Source: Paragonimus skrjabini miyazakii | Lineage: Eukaryota > Platyhelminthes > Trematoda > Plagiorchiida > Troglotrematidae | Reading direction: 5' to 3' | NCBI GenBank assembly: GCA_014338405.1 | Contig: JTDE01000450.1 | Coordinates: forward strand, 6,782-70,781 | DNA: 64,000 nucleotides | Part shown: piece by piece, positions 46,530 through 58,780 of the stretch | Position numbering within the stretch: position 1 is the stretch's first letter | Layout: each line of letters starts with the position of its first letter | Notes under the pieces: model-generated | Seen by the model: only the letters and a program-made list of their open reading frames with translations | The model's database searches: none | Told to the model about the DNA's origin: nothing | Made by a program: the position numbers and the translations under genes

Positions 46530-48354
46530 AAAAATCCATCATCTTAACTTATCTGACGCTGATGGTCATCTATTGTGTTACTATCGAGTATCAGTGCACT
46601 GCTTTAATTAACAGTGAACACACTGAGTTTGATACCCCACCGCAATTTATTTTGGTACTTTTAACTTATTTCATGCCACATGACCCAGAATATGTGGTAA
46701 TTCATCGGGTTGTTTTACTAGCCGATTGTGCAGGGCACAAAACACGCTCGGCTAGCGATCTATACAGGGAAGATATGGTCAGGGCATTTCACTTGGTCAC
46801 TTATCATGGTGGTCCTCCAGGTTGCGGTGTGAGTTTCGGATTTTGGTCTTCGAAAAACTGAATCGAATCTGGACAGTCCGAATGTACACCGCATGGACCA
46901 TATGTTCAGGATAGGGCTAACACAGGTTGGTGAATGAGAAGCAGGCTAATTCCGGAAAGTCATATTGGATGGCACAACCTGAGATTCATCCTTATTCTTC
47001 ATGATCACGTCTTGAACGCATTGAGAAATTAAACATATCTGTAATGACAGTTAGTCAACAAATTGAATAAGGAATTTGTGTTAGGTAAACTTGAGAAATT
47101 TTGTATCAGATGTTATCCAATTTCTATCAACCTACAAAGCATGTTCATTTTAAGGCATTTCATCCCATTTAAACATGACTGAAATAATACTTAAATGACA
47201 ATTTCAAAGCCTGCCATATCCGTGATGTACTTAAGACAAGCTACTACGATATATTTAGGTTCGATGAGGTTGTGACGACAGTCAATCAAAAATTTCTTTC
47301 TTTTAGACAGAAAATGGTCACGGAACTATTTTTTGAGATATGAATGATTATGTTGTCCTTGAAACTTAAGGCAAATGTCAACTAACACCCGTGAATCTCC
47401 AGAATGAAATTGGAATAACAGTTAAGGGTGTATATCCAAATTTGGTTGACTACAATTCGTGATCCAACGTGCAAGCAAACATCCGGATATAATTATTCGC
47501 AGTTCTTAATGCACTCACTTGAAACACTTGATATCGTGATCTGTCACCACAATAAAATACCCAGTCCTTTTGCAAACTTTAACGATAGTCATTATCAATA
47601 CCATTATAGCATAGATGTTGTACACGTTACTTCACTCTGAGTCCACATACAGCTGAAACACAAATCAAACGCTTGCATGATTAATCAAAGTCATAATTGC
47701 CGTTCTTCCACTGTGACCTAACTGTTGATGGTTAGTTATTCAATCGGAAGGTTTGACACAAGATACTGTGTTCTGTTATTTCATATACTCCGACATTGTT
47801 AATAATGCGTTGTAAAAACAGAGAAAAGTCGGCCAAAATATGCAAACTGGGCAAGATCAACAAATTGTTTTATGAACTATGAGACTTATACATACGGAAT
47901 ATATGCGTTTACGAAATGAATATAGTGTCTGCCCATTTGTCCGTCAACCAACGGTGCGAATTCCCATTTTCTGGTTGCTATTTATCAACCAGCAAAATTC
48001 AGCACAATTATAAAACTGCTTTTTGCATTTATCTCCACGGGCCGAGTTGAAACTTTTTTAAACTTCTCTTACAAAAAATAACCTAGGTGGGCATCCCGTG
48101 ACAAACAGTAGTACAATGCTATTCGTCCCATCACTGTGTGAAACACGACACATTCCACGTTGAATATGATTTCGTGATTAATTGCCTCAAAATAACAAAA
48201 GCATAGCAAATTCCATAGATGCGGAAGCATGAAAATTTAGGCAAATATCCGAGAAGCAACCTGGAAATGGAAAATTAGTTGCCCTGGATTGCTAAGCGCG
48301 TTCGACGACATTCAACCGCTGCCCCACAGTTATATTGGAGGATTCTTTATATAT
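46530..48354. other. No firm gene
   Basis: A 126-codon plus-strand frame (46481-46861) starts inside the PLE arm and has no recognisable domain. Nothing else is supported up to the assembly gap. Confidence 0.35.
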
Positions 48355-48454
48355 NNNNNNNNNNNNNNNNNNNNNNNNNNNNNNNNNNNNNNNNNNNNNN
48401 NNNNNNNNNNNNNNNNNNNNNNNNNNNNNNNNNNNNNNNNNNNNNNNNNNNNNN
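48355..48454. other. Assembly gap (100 N)
   Basis: Exactly 100 N, the conventional length for a scaffold gap of unknown size. Distances across it are not reliable. Confidence 0.98.
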
Positions 48455-49149
48455 CCGATGTTCTCTAAAACGTATAAAACCAGTTGGCGTGTGACTGGAG
48501 AACTTTGTGGTTCAGCCGGTCAATGCTGGTTAACTAATTAGTGGGCTAGTATGAAAATTGAACCCTTATCTTTTTGAAACAAGGATAGAGAGACTCCAGT
48601 GGCAAGATCTAAGCTAGAAACATATTGAAATATGTGACTTGAAGTAATTCACTGTAGGGGTATATAATAGTGAGTTATAGATAAGACTAGAAACAGTAAT
48701 CAAAAGTTACGTGTGGGCTAAGGCACAAGAAAACCTTTTATGATACAACGACTAACATGTCGGAAGAAAATAAAAAGTAGAAGACTGAAATGACTCAAAT
48801 TTTTGAAGAGGAAAGTCGGCGGTTTACTAAATGCCGAGGGTCGCTGGTTGGCATGAGCAATAAAGTAAACATAACAGACGACATAATTGTACTTAACGTA
48901 CTCGTCTCCTATTCCTTGCAGGTGACAAAAAGGGTCGATGATATAACGATCCGAGAAGGCCAACTAATTCGTGACCACGTTCAGTACAACTCAACATATT
49001 CGTCATCACGACCTTTGGCAACTATGGTCTCTTTATGTACCGCACGCCTCAGTTCACGACTTCACAACTGTCACCCATTAAACCTTCGCACGTCCGTCCA
49101 AATCGTATTCCTCCAAACTGGTCGGTCCAACACTAAGTTATTTAAGAAT

Positions 49150-50757
49150 CGATATTACAGCTCGAAAGATATGAATGAATAAAATAGTGATAAGGCAGTT
49201 TCTGACTATTAGATTTCCGCCCACCTGCTTTTAGTTGGCCATACAACAGCCGTTTTTGAATTTGTTCGTCACCCAACCTACGGACGTGTCTCAGCCAACA
49301 AAGCTCAGTGAACGTCAGCTTCAGGACGTCGGAAGGCAACACTCGCCTTCATCATAGTAGCTCGAAGCTTGCGGTCCGATGACAAATCTGTGTACAGATT
49401 GCTACCCATGCAACAGAAGTCTTCAGAGCTATCCACATTGTCTTCAATAATGAGAATTCTAGGTTTGGGCATAGCACCTCTGCCCGGAGAAAGCCGAAAG
49501 GAAAAATGTTATCTAAACGAAATTTGAATATCGCGGTTATGAAAGCTGTGGTTATCCGCTGTATTCACTCCTCAAGGCGTGCAGCTAATGCACTATCATT
49601 TGCCGACAATATTGTGCGCATCGTCAAAGTATGTAGCCAACTTGGGGCGCCGAAACGTTGAATATTCAGCAAGCTGGCATCCGTGTGGCATTCAGCGTCA
49701 ACATCACTCTTGAAGTTCTGGAGAACATCTGTTAGCATTGCAGTCAGATATAAACTAGATGGGGTCGGGGATATAACACAACCCTGCTTCGTGTCAAAAT
49801 CATCAGAGGTCGATCCACACGACTGCACTTTCGCCTTCATACCCAGATGCAACAGTCTGATTAAGTTGACGAACTTTCCCAGACATCCAAACGTACCAAG
49901 AACCGTCCACAGTGCCTCATGGCTCATTGGAACAAACGCCTTGATGAAATCCACAACGATGAAATACAGCGACTGATTGGGCTCACGGCACTCCTCCTAG
50001 ATCTGCCGAACAACGAACCTCATGTCGGTCATACTGCGACTCACCCGCATTGGATCGGTTTATTAAAAATACTTGCTAACACCTGCCCGACGCAGCTGAT
50101 CAAACTAATGCCTGTGTAGCAGTTGATACGTTGGTTCCTTACTGTACTTTCAAATCGAAGTATGATTACGGCCTTTTTGAACTCATGAGAGACTGCTTTC
50201 CACATTCCAAAACTGTACCGTCATTCTTCGGAAGTTTCTTTGGCAATCCAGCTTTACATGCAGCCTTTCTGTTTCGCACTGGTACAAGAGTTTTCTACAA
50301 GTCTGCTAAACCTGGGGCAAGATCAAGGAAGGCTTTTGTGTCTCGTTGTGCTAGGCTTTTCACGGTTTCTCAATCAGCAATAATCGACCAGTTCAGTAGG
50401 CTACCAAAGTGCCTGTGCCAGACTTTCATGATATCCCCTGTTCCGGTGCACGAAAAACCGGAGATCCCCTCAAACAGTGCTTTAGTAGACTGGTCGGGTG
50501 GACCAAACTTCGCTTCCAGCGAATGGTTTCCAGCGGTCAGTGTAGTTCTGTATCACTTCATCTTGCTTTTTCAGCCAATCATCCTTAATTCTACGGATAT
50601 ATTCGGTGAGTTGATGGCAAACAGTTTGGACTGTGGCCCTTTCCTCTTCATTATCCGGGTCATCGTGGAAATAGTAAACGTTGTATTTCTATGTTGTACC
50701 AACTTGGAAATAGCTGCATTGTTGTGGTCGGACCAGTCAGGCTGCTTCTGGCGCTAG
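49150..50757 (-). mobile_element. RTE-type LINE, decayed (minus strand)
   Basis: Read on the minus strand from 50757, blocks are PDWSDHNNAAISKLVQHRNT (linker before RT) and SLISCVGQVLASIFN near 50070, where the RGISL motif belongs. Frame 49954-49565 follows, with MDFIKAFVPMSHEALWTVLG, then TKQGCVISPTPSSLYLTAML. SANDSAL replaces the catalytic ADD loop. The C-terminal block at 49342-49142 reads LCWLRHVRRLGDEQIQKRLL, the counterpart of RWxGHxxRMxxxRxPKR. Stops and frame changes are common. A 208-codon open frame on the plus strand (50131-50757) is its antisense shadow. The element is distinct in sequence from the one at 22.5-26.2 kb. Confidence 0.72.
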
Positions 50758-53487
50758 ATACCGATCGTCTACTGTAATAATCTGTTTCTTGAGGTGTTTT
50801 CACAAAACCTCTTGACTAGCAGATACGAAGACGTCTTTCATATGGACAGTAACTGTACGCTGAGAAGTAGTCTTCGCCCGTAACCTTTACAATCGTTTAA
50901 CATCCAGCTTCTGCGGTTGCCCGGATGATCTACAATAACTAAACCTGCACACATGAATAAACAGTATGATTGTGATCAGCCTATGATCTGTGCTACAGTT
51001 AAACTCGCGCACCACTCATATGATATACACTTCGCGAATGTCACACAGTCGCACGATCATAAAATCAAACAGATGAAGATGACCGCTTAGTGAGTAATTC
51101 CATGTCTTCATATCGCACGCATACAGTTGGAATCAGGTGTTTATGTTGGCCTGCCGGTGAGCAACACATAGGTGGATTGGACGTTCACGGGATAATACGT
51201 CGGCAGTCACCGTTAATCGTTCACCAATCAGAGTGCTTTTAATTTGAAGGCACCTTTTCTAATCTCATCTTTCTGCACGCGGAATACAGCAATGTTGTAA
51301 CTATAAATGTAGTCCTGATGTATAATCGTAGATTCGTGCCTCACTGACTAAGCACCCCCTACGCAGTTAGCAGTGCTTGAATGGATTGTTTTAAGTAAGC
51401 GGCTGAAGAGATTAAGCGAAATATCGACAGCCCACAAAATATCATCTCTCTCTTTCGATGAATTGGATAAAGAGGACCCATTGTTTCAAACTATTTGAGA
51501 TGGGTAAACCAGGAGGTATCGATCAAAACAACACCATAGCCTGACCGTCACGCTAAGATCAATAATGGTACAAATAAGTTGGAGCATAGTGTTCCTACTC
51601 CAGCATCTAACCTTAAAGGAGATAGTTTACGGGAGGTCATAAGTATAATGTTAGTAACACGTGAGCCTCTGTACCTATTATTGTATAGTACAAACATAGA
51701 AACAAAACGCATCCACCGTCTGACCAGTTGTGAAATGTCCAAATGGTCTTCACTAGTAACAACAACACTATGTCTCAAGAAACTATGGGCCTCTGATATT
51801 TCTCAAGTGGTCTACATTCAACAGATAAGCTAGTCATCTTATCACTTTTAAAAGGTATGTCAGTGTAAGTGATTTTTGTGCTGATTGATCTTTTATTAAA
51901 TAGAAGGACATCCTTATCATCATTAATAACAAGATGAGTTGAAAAGGTCAAGTTTTCGTAAGTACTCAAGTATCTAACCCTCTTATTGTGACTGACAAAC
52001 AAAACTGTGTGTGATCATCTTTTATCGAATTCCGATCTGACAGACCATCTATGCAACTGACTGGCGGCGAACGTTTGACAATGAGTATGGACCGTACATT
52101 TCCAAGAATGGCCGAAAAGGTTAGAAATATCTTGTACTAGCCTAGAGATTGGGATAAACGGAGAAATCGGGGGGAAACTGAAGCTGTAAAATTGAGTAAC
52201 GTTCACTCGGCAGCACTTGGAATAATTAGAAGTGTGTAGAATTTTCATACTGCTTGTGCCCCACTGGATAAGCTCTGTCAGCAATCATTGAGTGGATCAG
52301 TATGATGAACAAGATTCTTTGGTAAATGGTATCTTTGTGTGCTTATCAGACCTCCTGTGACTGATGGACAGAATAGGTAAGGGAAAGCATGCGGTTGATG
52401 TTGGGATCCTTAGAAAACCTCCGTGATCTTTGACTACTACACATGCGTCCAGTTAGGAAACAAGTACAGGTGTTCGTGAAAACGAATTTCGATCAGATTA
52501 GGCTCTACACAACATCCCACAAATTTCCTCTAATCAGGTCGTATGGAGTCGCTCAGTTGTCGTCTATCTCTTCTATCCTATAGCACGGTAACTTTCCAAA
52601 TGTGCACGATAGTTTTCCTCATATACAGCGCCTACTATGAGACAATCGCCGCACTTCAATGGCTCCCATTTGTAATTGCTCCTTCTCCCCGCCACATGTG
52701 CCTCAACTGGGCATGTTGGTGGTCGAAATGGCACCGCTGTTATCCCCCACCACCTCCCTACCGCTCTTGCAGCGTGTTTGTCAATGTGCCGAAAAATGCC
52801 CACCCCAATTAACTGGACCGGTCCGATTCACACACGCAAACATACACAAGAACATGAACAGATTGGCCTGTAAAATATGCCGGCAGTCCAGATGGAGAAT
52901 ACATACGTAGTTGTTTCAAAATGTGATTGCAGATGAAAGCGGATTCTCACACCGAATGGGATGTGCAAGAAAGTTGGCTCACCTAAGTCTTCCTTTGACA
53001 TATGTGTTAAAAGCTTCTGTCCACCTAAATTAAAGTACTTCTGTGATTAAATCTTACACATTGGGAATGTCCTTGTACGGAATGCAGACCAACATTTTAA
53101 GCCACGCGCTTTGGCTTGAAAAGTACAGTTTAGTTTGTCCACTACTTGGTGCTGAACTGTATCTCTAAATACCGTCGTGAATGGTTCCCATCGCTTCCCC
53201 AAGACAAGTATGATACTCATTTTAGAAATAACTTATCATCTTTCAGTACGCTGGTGGAGTTAAAATTACATACGTTTTGATACCCTAGCCAGCACCATGT
53301 GCGTTCAATCGCATTCAAGTACGGTGAGTAGGTAAGCTAGAGAATAATTCCCAATTCACGTAAGTCACGAACTGAACGCGCCACCAGATTAGTTTGCAGC
53401 GTGGCACAGCTTACACACATAATCTTTCTGTTATTCTCAGTTAACACCAATAACGAACGGGTCTACAACATATTTTTGCAGTTCTAG
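50758..53487. other. No firm gene; weak coding-like frames at 51548-52284 (-)
   Basis: Minus-strand frames at 52284-52015 (LTELIQWGTSSMKILHTSNY...), 52002-51775 (FSTHLVINDDKDVLLFNKRS...) and 51778-51548 (EDHLDISQLVRRWMRFVSMF...) look protein-like. Acceptor-like sites exist, such as a pyrimidine-rich catctctag-type site near 52140. I could not join them with consistent phase. They may be exons of one gene or an old element. A GC-richer patch at 52650-52860 is unclassified. Confidence 0.3.
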
Positions 53488-53653
53488 TCGTTGAGTACCA
53501 ATTCTTCTCCACTACTGATCAGAATGACTTCACATTCAACGATTAACTCACCCTTTCTGCAGACTATGGAATTTGGCAACTTAGACTGTCATCCTAACGT
53601 TTTCTCAGACAACCGCACGCCAGTCATACTCGTTGAGCCAACATTTAAATTCG
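53488..53653 (+). CDS. Possible upstream exon of the E93/LCOR-family gene
   Basis: After an acceptor-like ctag (53487) an open stretch encodes SLSTNSSPLLIRMTSHSTIN, then NLDCHPNVFSDNRTPVILVE, then PTFKF, ending before a GTATCC donor in phase 1. The next exon (55177) needs phase 1, so the two can be joined in frame (Ala at the junction). The Ser/Thr/Asn-rich composition suits a disordered transcription-factor N-terminus. Nothing else ties it to the gene, and the donor is weak. Confidence 0.3.
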
Positions 53654-55176
53654 GTATCCCACCTTACGAATGAGCTGGGTATGAATAGATCATGTTTGTG
53701 ACCTGCGTCAACTCCTGCAGTTAACTCCTGGTTGGTAACGGAAACACGTACAAGCATTGCCCATTCAGCTCAATGTCTCTGGGTCTTCGAAAGATAGTTG
53801 ACTGAAACTTCAGAAACTTGCCTGATTACGGATCATGCTAATTGGTGGCATTCGGTCAGAGCTATTCGCCTTCTCCCCTATCACCCCTTGTCGTTGAAAC
53901 TGATCTAGCAACGCCGCAGTGAAGAAGTTTAGCGTCACCGGTCACTTAAACACAGAGACGGTCATCATATTACAATTATATTGGCTAAATGTAATCTTCA
54001 GAATCTGGTATCTTTAGGTGAGATGACCTAGGTTCCCTCGGGTCAAGTCATCTGTCTATCCTGTAATAACTCAGAAGTATTTTCTCACATGGTGATACTA
54101 GGATTCACATCCCAATTCTGAACTAGTGAATCACTTATAACTCCGCGAAAATGCCTAAGGTAGGTGGGTTTGAGAAGAATCACCCTAGGTTTCAAAATTG
54201 ACGTCCCTTCTACCCGTCTGGGAACAGCACACAAACGAGTCATTCGAGGTTACCGGCGGTAGAGTAACACAGGGACAAAAAGTACACTGGATTAAGTCAC
54301 AATCCAAATGGTTATATTCACAAATATTCTGTGATTATTATAATATTCATAACAGATGTACATAACTGATTGTTAGCTGGTGTTTATTTTTAAATAAAGT
54401 GTTCCGGCTACATGCAGAGACAGAATAAACGGCCATTGTGTAGGAGGTTAACGTCTAATTTAGAAATGTGGCTGTTGCGTTCCATCGATTCCTGTGAACT
54501 AAGAATTGAAACAGTTATTGTTTCATGAATATCACCAAGACGGTCTTTAAGAAGAATTTCATTTTAGCACAATCTGTGATGTTTCCACACTTTTAGGATT
54601 AACATGATTTGGTGATGGTAAACAAAATATCAACAAATGATTAGTTTAGAGGACTAGGTGATTCAGATGAGACCTTATTGTGAGAAATCATGGCTTCAGT
54701 TGGATTCGAACAAGCGACAGAAATGGCATGCTCAGCTGAGCTAATAACCCACACAGGGGGCTGGAGAAATCTAACTTATTAGATCTACCAAACTGTCCAT
54801 TAGTAATACAATTTCACTGCTCAGCATTGCAGTTGACGTAGTCCAACGTGAACTGTTTGATGAATACTGTCCAGGTAGTCGATCCTTTGAATCATTTGAT
54901 GGATTTCGTATAGGACAGTGGGACGGTTGGGTAACATAGATCAACTGTGAAACTTCCGAATTTCAGATGCGGCTTCGTAGTTTAGCGTCTTCCGAGCACG
55001 CTGTTTCTATGGCTGGTTCGAAGTCAATCGAAGCCCTGATTTTTCCACAATTGGGTCTCATCTAAAAAAGTTTCCACTGCATTTGGCATCTAATTCTAGG
55101 TGTAACTAGAGTTTGTGGAATGTTCAAGAAACTATAACTATATAACTGATCTGTCAATGACTTTCACCTTCTTCAG

Positions 55177-57709
55177 CGTGGCCAGTTAACTGGAAAAACA
55201 ATTTGCCAGAAAACCTGTGGGATTCGACGACTTTTATCAAACGGACACTAACTCAGTCCGACTTCTTAGCTATTCCAATTCTACTTCAACCACCAAGTAA
55301 ACAGTCCTGGTCGCCTTTCCTCGAGGAAACTCTGGATCATCATCGAACGACAATCTCCAACGCTGACGACCAAACGAACGTTAAAAGTTCAATGAACCTT
55401 TTAACCAGTGGATCAGGTGAAGTCGCTCCGCAGGGATCTCCGTCTGAAGGCCAAGTATTCAGCAAAACGTCTTCAGCGTCTGGTGAACACAGTGCACTCA
55501 ACCAAATTCCCCAGTTTGTGGATGAACCTTTAGATCTATCTATCAAGCGCCCTGTTGAGCAGACACACTGTGATAACAGGTGGGTAATGTTCAGTGGACA
55601 TTCATGCTGACTAAGACTAGTCTTGCATATAGTTGTTTCTCAGAGTAACAATCAAATTTATCTACTTTAATGGTAAGCAAACACTCTTCTGGACAGCATG
55701 TTTATAAGGAAGTGGCTGAACAATTTAGACGACAGCAGTGATGATACCGAAAGACAACCGCACAAGACCACTGTGAATAAGAAAACTAGTCTATATATTG
55801 GAATTGTTTTTGCATTTTTGACTATACGGATGGTCGTATAACTGGATCCAAAATGGGACTTACTACCTTAAGTTCTAGTAAGAACGAAATCTGATTCTAA
55901 CGTTTTCTTCAAAGTGGACTTATCCTTCAACTTATATGAATAAGGAAGTTACAACCAACTGTGGATGGTAATCAGTTTGCATCAGACTAACAAACCAAAC
56001 TTCAATTAACAACTAATTTTGCCTGAATACATCCAGCTCACATGATGGATGGAATCAATTTTACGGCCATGTTGCACTGGTTATTACGGCGAAGAACAAC
56101 AGTTCAAATATAGATACCGATTTTAATTGCACATTCTAAGATTTACAGTCTATGACAAGTTTTGTCCTTGATTGAACAGATAAAGTAGAAATAGCTTGAT
56201 TAAGCTTCGAAGACATTGGATGAACTGTGTCCCTGCAACCGATACAGTGCGTACTCCGAAAATTAGTTAACATTTATATTTGCTTTGAACAGTACTACCA
56301 GTAAGGTAAAACAACAAACGAAAATCACAGCCTTGATAAATCAATATCATTACGGTTCTAGCTGTTACACGTCCACATCACTGTCCATTTTGCAATCTTC
56401 TGATCAAACTTTTGATAGTCACGTAAACTGAATGAAGAATCTTATGTGATGAGGCTTTCGATAAGCATAACCAAACCATAAGTCCTATCATTGTTTCCAC
56501 CAACATTAAAAAACTGCTGACAGACCACTGCATCAATCCGATGGTAACTCCCGTAAGAATGTTATTACGCCCATCTAGTTGACTATGACATATTCTGTCA
56601 ACTTATTCCTAAGATTCGGTTAGTTTGGTCCCCATGAACCCGTTGTACTTAGACAATACGATGCTTGTGCAGTGAACGTTGCCGTTTCTGTTATATCACT
56701 AATACTTATTCGATAATTACCACTTACTCACTATTCTCAACAAACATAGACTGCGTTTGAATTGGGTTCCTTGAATTTTTCGAAAATAGTTCAAAAGCAA
56801 TATTTTCTTTAATTCTAAGGTTAACGCGATCGGATTCCTGTGAGTCCAGTTTGTCATGTCATTCATCCACAATGTTACCAAAAAATGCGATTTCGGATTT
56901 GCCCACGATCAACCCTCGTCACAAATACTTGGATTCCATTTTTTGCCAAAATTACCAGCAAACACTTCACGCACTGTTTTCAAACAGAAAGTATTTTCTA
57001 GAACAACAAGCCCTCCGGTCTGATACGGCACAAGCATACGCGCCGTCTCATCACACAATTTGTCAGACGCACAGAGAGCACCTGTGGAAAACCAACTTCA
57101 GCGCGTTTATGGCGAGAAAAATTAGGCGCACAGACCATCCGTTGCATTGTGACTTAGCACCTGGTTCTCAGCCAACGCACATTCTCAATACGGATAAAAC
57201 TAAAATCACGGGACTAGGTGAACCGTTAAAATCCTGCAAAGCATCCCGCAGAGCTTATACTGAGGCAGAACTGTCTGCGGCTGTGCGGGCGATTTGTTTC
57301 GGCCGACTTGGAACACGACGGGCTGCTAGTGTTTACGGTATACCCAGATCGACGCTGAGGAACAAGATTTGTAAATTGAATGAATTGAAGAAACGAGAAG
57401 AGGAGCGACAAGGTGGAAAAGCTATTCTGATGGCGGAGTTTCTACAGAGTTTTTTGCACCAGTTCAGAGACAAGCCAACTCTACGCCCACTGTCATATAC
57501 CACATTCAAAACAGAAGCAAATTCGGTCAACGGTCAAGTAACCAATGCGAATGAAGGTTCCATGACGAGCTGCAGCGGCGCAGAAATGATGAAAAAAGAT
57601 AAACTTTCTGAGAAAAGGTTAAGTAGGTTTGCACTTTCCGCCAGTCGCATAGCTTCGATCTTCCAGGTAAGTTGTTTACATTGGAATTGTGATATGCAGA
57701 CCCTAGGAT

Positions 57710-57750
<41 letters not shown>

Positions 57751-58780
57751 GTATATATACGTTAAACTCATTAACACATATCATAAGTTGTGATATAAAA
57801 ATCATGTAGCGGACCATATGAACTTTTATTTTATAGCAAACATTGTCTCAGCGATTAAACGCGTAGTAAAAACTTCTACAGTTTCAAGGGGAATATCCCT
57901 AGAAGAAATCTGTATTGATAGATTGGAAGTTCATTCGGTTGAAAGCTTATTTGGAACGGGATTTTCTCTCATGCAAATTATGTAATGTTCTGAACATCTC
58001 CACCGATTTGCGGAATCCTCTGAGTTAGATGCAAGTGTCATAAATAAACCACAACAAATTTATTAATTACAAATCATGTTCACTTACTAATTGGTTACAC
58101 TATCATATGGGTTGATGATTAATGAATTATGGCCGGGTTGGTCTGAAAAACTCCACTGGGGTAGTTTAGTTTATCAATTACGAAATTTCGATGATAGAAA
58201 ATTTTCTTTACTTCAGTACTGAATACGTGTGACAACGTGCAGTTAACAGTTAACTGTGTTCTTGTGTGCTCTAAACAAGGCTATTCCCTTTGAACAGTTG
58301 GGTTTACAGTCCTATAGTCTATCAGCGTCAAGTAACGTAAAAAATCAAACCACACGTTTTACAGTTATGGCGGACAACACATTTTATGTAATGTAGGAAT
58401 GAGAACACTGCGGATACAAGTCACAACGGAAATTGAAGTAAGTGGTTTGACAATAGACTAAGAAAATGGAAAAACCAGCCAGTATGAGACAGGTACACGG
58501 CAAACGCCGACCATAACTAACTTAAGAAAACTGGTTCGTGTGCTTCCTTGAAATATTTCATTGAATCACTAGCGTGTTGCTTCATGGCTTTTCCTTTACT
58601 TATAGGTCAATTGCCGAAAAAATTACATGAACAGGAAAATGGCTGATATTAGCTGTTCTGCTCGTGCAATCGGGAACAAAATGACTCGTGTTCATCGCGC
58701 AAACAAACCACTGTACACAAGACGCATTGAGATTGATGAGGCCTGTTCCAACCGATACGAAAAAGCAACGTCCGATTCCG
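55177..58780 (+). CDS. Psq-type HTH transcription factor, E93/Mblk-1/LCOR family (three exons)
   Basis: Exons 55177-55579, 56850-57666 and 58606-58780 join with matching phases (AG plus T, then phase 0); donors are GTGGGT, GTAAGT and GTAAGC. Exon 1 carries DEPLDLSIKRP near 55527, a PxDLS-type CtBP-binding motif found in this family. Exon 2 carries the pipsqueak-type helix-turn-helix at 57247-57378: RRAYTEAELSAAVRAICFGR followed by LGTRRAASVYGIPRSTLRNK. This closely follows the first Psq domain of insect E93/Mblk-1 (GKLGTRRAAVIYGIPRSTLRNKVYKL). A basic and Glu-rich helix follows. Exon 3 encodes VNCRKNYMNRKMADISCSAR and further basic residues. The protein should be a nuclear DNA-binding regulator. 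Introns exceed 900 nt, unlike the small genes. The 5' end is not established. I am confident of the family, less so of the exact orthologue. Confidence 0.8.
57713..57759. repeat. (TA)n microsatellite in the second E93-family intron
   Basis: A TA run with two TG interruptions begins about 46 nt after the exon donor at 57667. Confidence 0.9.

Noticed and set aside
50131..50757. 208-codon open frame on the plus strand
   Set aside because: It is antisense to LINE linker and RT blocks readable on the minus strand, and has no splice or family support.
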